Assembly (NCBI GenBank): GCA_015223015.1
Contig: JADFWK010000075.1
Location: forward strand, 1 to 5,863
Direction of reading: 5' to 3'
DNA from: Pseudomonadota bacterium
Lineage (GTDB): Bacteria > Desulfobacterota > DSM-4660 > Desulfatiglandales > B25-G16
DNA length: 5,863 nt
Shown here: piece after piece, positions 5,644 to 5,863 of the stretch
Layout: the number at the start of each line of letters is the position of its first letter
How positions within the stretch are numbered: the first letter of the stretch is position 1
The notes under the pieces: model-generated
What the model saw: the letters and a program-made list of their open reading frames with translations, nothing else
Told to the model about the DNA's origin: nothing
Databases searched by the model: none
Made by a program: the position numbers and the translations under genes

Positions 5644-5863
5644 ATGGCGAGCTTAGCACATTGTGTTGACTTACATAAAACTTCATTTCCGAAAGAAGAG
5701 ATGGTGGCCCTACGCTCGGAATCTCGCAAGCTGGCAATGGAAAAGAAAATAAAGCCTAAAGAGGCTATGATACAAGTAGCGCGGTCTAGGATAGCAGAAA
5801 CGCAGGTTGAGTATAATAAGATTGCTGGGGTTGTGAAGGAGCATTATAAGATTCCTGAGAAAA
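5644..5863 (+). CDS. N-terminal part of a helical, lysine-rich phage protein (3'-truncated)
   Basis: The gene starts at ATG 5644 behind a strong ribosome site and stays open to the window edge, showing 73 codons. The visible part is soluble and helical with no signal peptide: MASLAHCVDLHKTSFPKEEM, then a helix (VALRSESRKLAMEKKIKPKE), a second helix (AMIQVARSRIAETQVEYNKI) and VVKEHYKIPEK. The arrangement 'F-x-K-E-E-M-x-x-L ... A-x-E-x-x-I-x-P-K-E-A' is like the helical beginnings of large phage virion or polyvalent proteins as I remember them, but it is too short to assign. The phrase SRIAE also occurs in the large protein at the left (around base 230), which may be chance. Position at the end of a structural operon fits a second large internal or tail protein. 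Confidence 0.72.
   Translation, partial: MASLAHCVDLHKTSFPKEEMVALRSESRKLAMEKKIKPKEAMIQVARSRIAETQVEYNKIAGVVKEHYKIPEK

Overview
The window reads as a stretch of a tailed-bacteriophage (Caudoviricetes) or prophage genome, in the part that encodes virion and tail proteins. All eight supported genes lie on the + strand and cover almost every base. They join by start/stop overlaps (ATGA at 3009-3012 and 3344-3347; TAATG at 4292-4296 and 5417-5421; a 20-base overlap at 4490-4509) or by gaps of 0 to 6 bases. No promoter, terminator, tRNA, CRISPR array, integrase or insertion sequence is visible, so the block looks like the inside of one long late transcript. The host is unknown. TAA, TAG and TGA all end genes, so stop-codon reassignment is not suggested. 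By eye, ATA (Ile) and AGG/AGA (Arg) are common and GC is intermediate. That fits an uncultivated, possibly anaerobic bacterial host better than a typical enterobacterium, but this is weak inference.

Layout: (1) Bases 1-3012 hold the 3' part, 1003 codons, of a very large modular protein whose start lies left of the window. It has glycine-rich hydrophobic segments, a tandemly duplicated helical module, long charged coiled-coil stretches and three short modules of the kind found in phage 'large polyvalent proteins' and internal virion proteins. (2) 3009-3347 is a small helical protein with a C-terminal beta-hairpin-like motif. (3) 3344-4117 is a tail-fibre-type protein with VGIG..P repeats and a typical fibre C-terminus. 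(4, 5) 4124-4294 and 4294-4509 are two very small, mostly helical proteins. (6) 4490-5419 is a three-domain tail or appendage structural protein. (7) 5419-5643 is a 74-residue protein I do not recognise, carrying a near-palindrome in its DNA. (8) 5644 to the right edge is the start of a further helical, lysine-rich protein, possibly a second large virion protein.

Together the genes suggest a virion-assembly module: a large protein probably packaged in or ejected from the virion, its small partner, a receptor-binding fibre and an appendage protein, with small accessory proteins whose stoichiometry may be set by translational coupling. I found no convincing undescribed defence, regulatory or mobile system. 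The best leads are the modular giant protein with its internal duplication, the cluster of tiny genes between the fibre and the appendage gene, the orphan 74-residue gene with its palindrome, and a GC-rich hairpin near the left edge.
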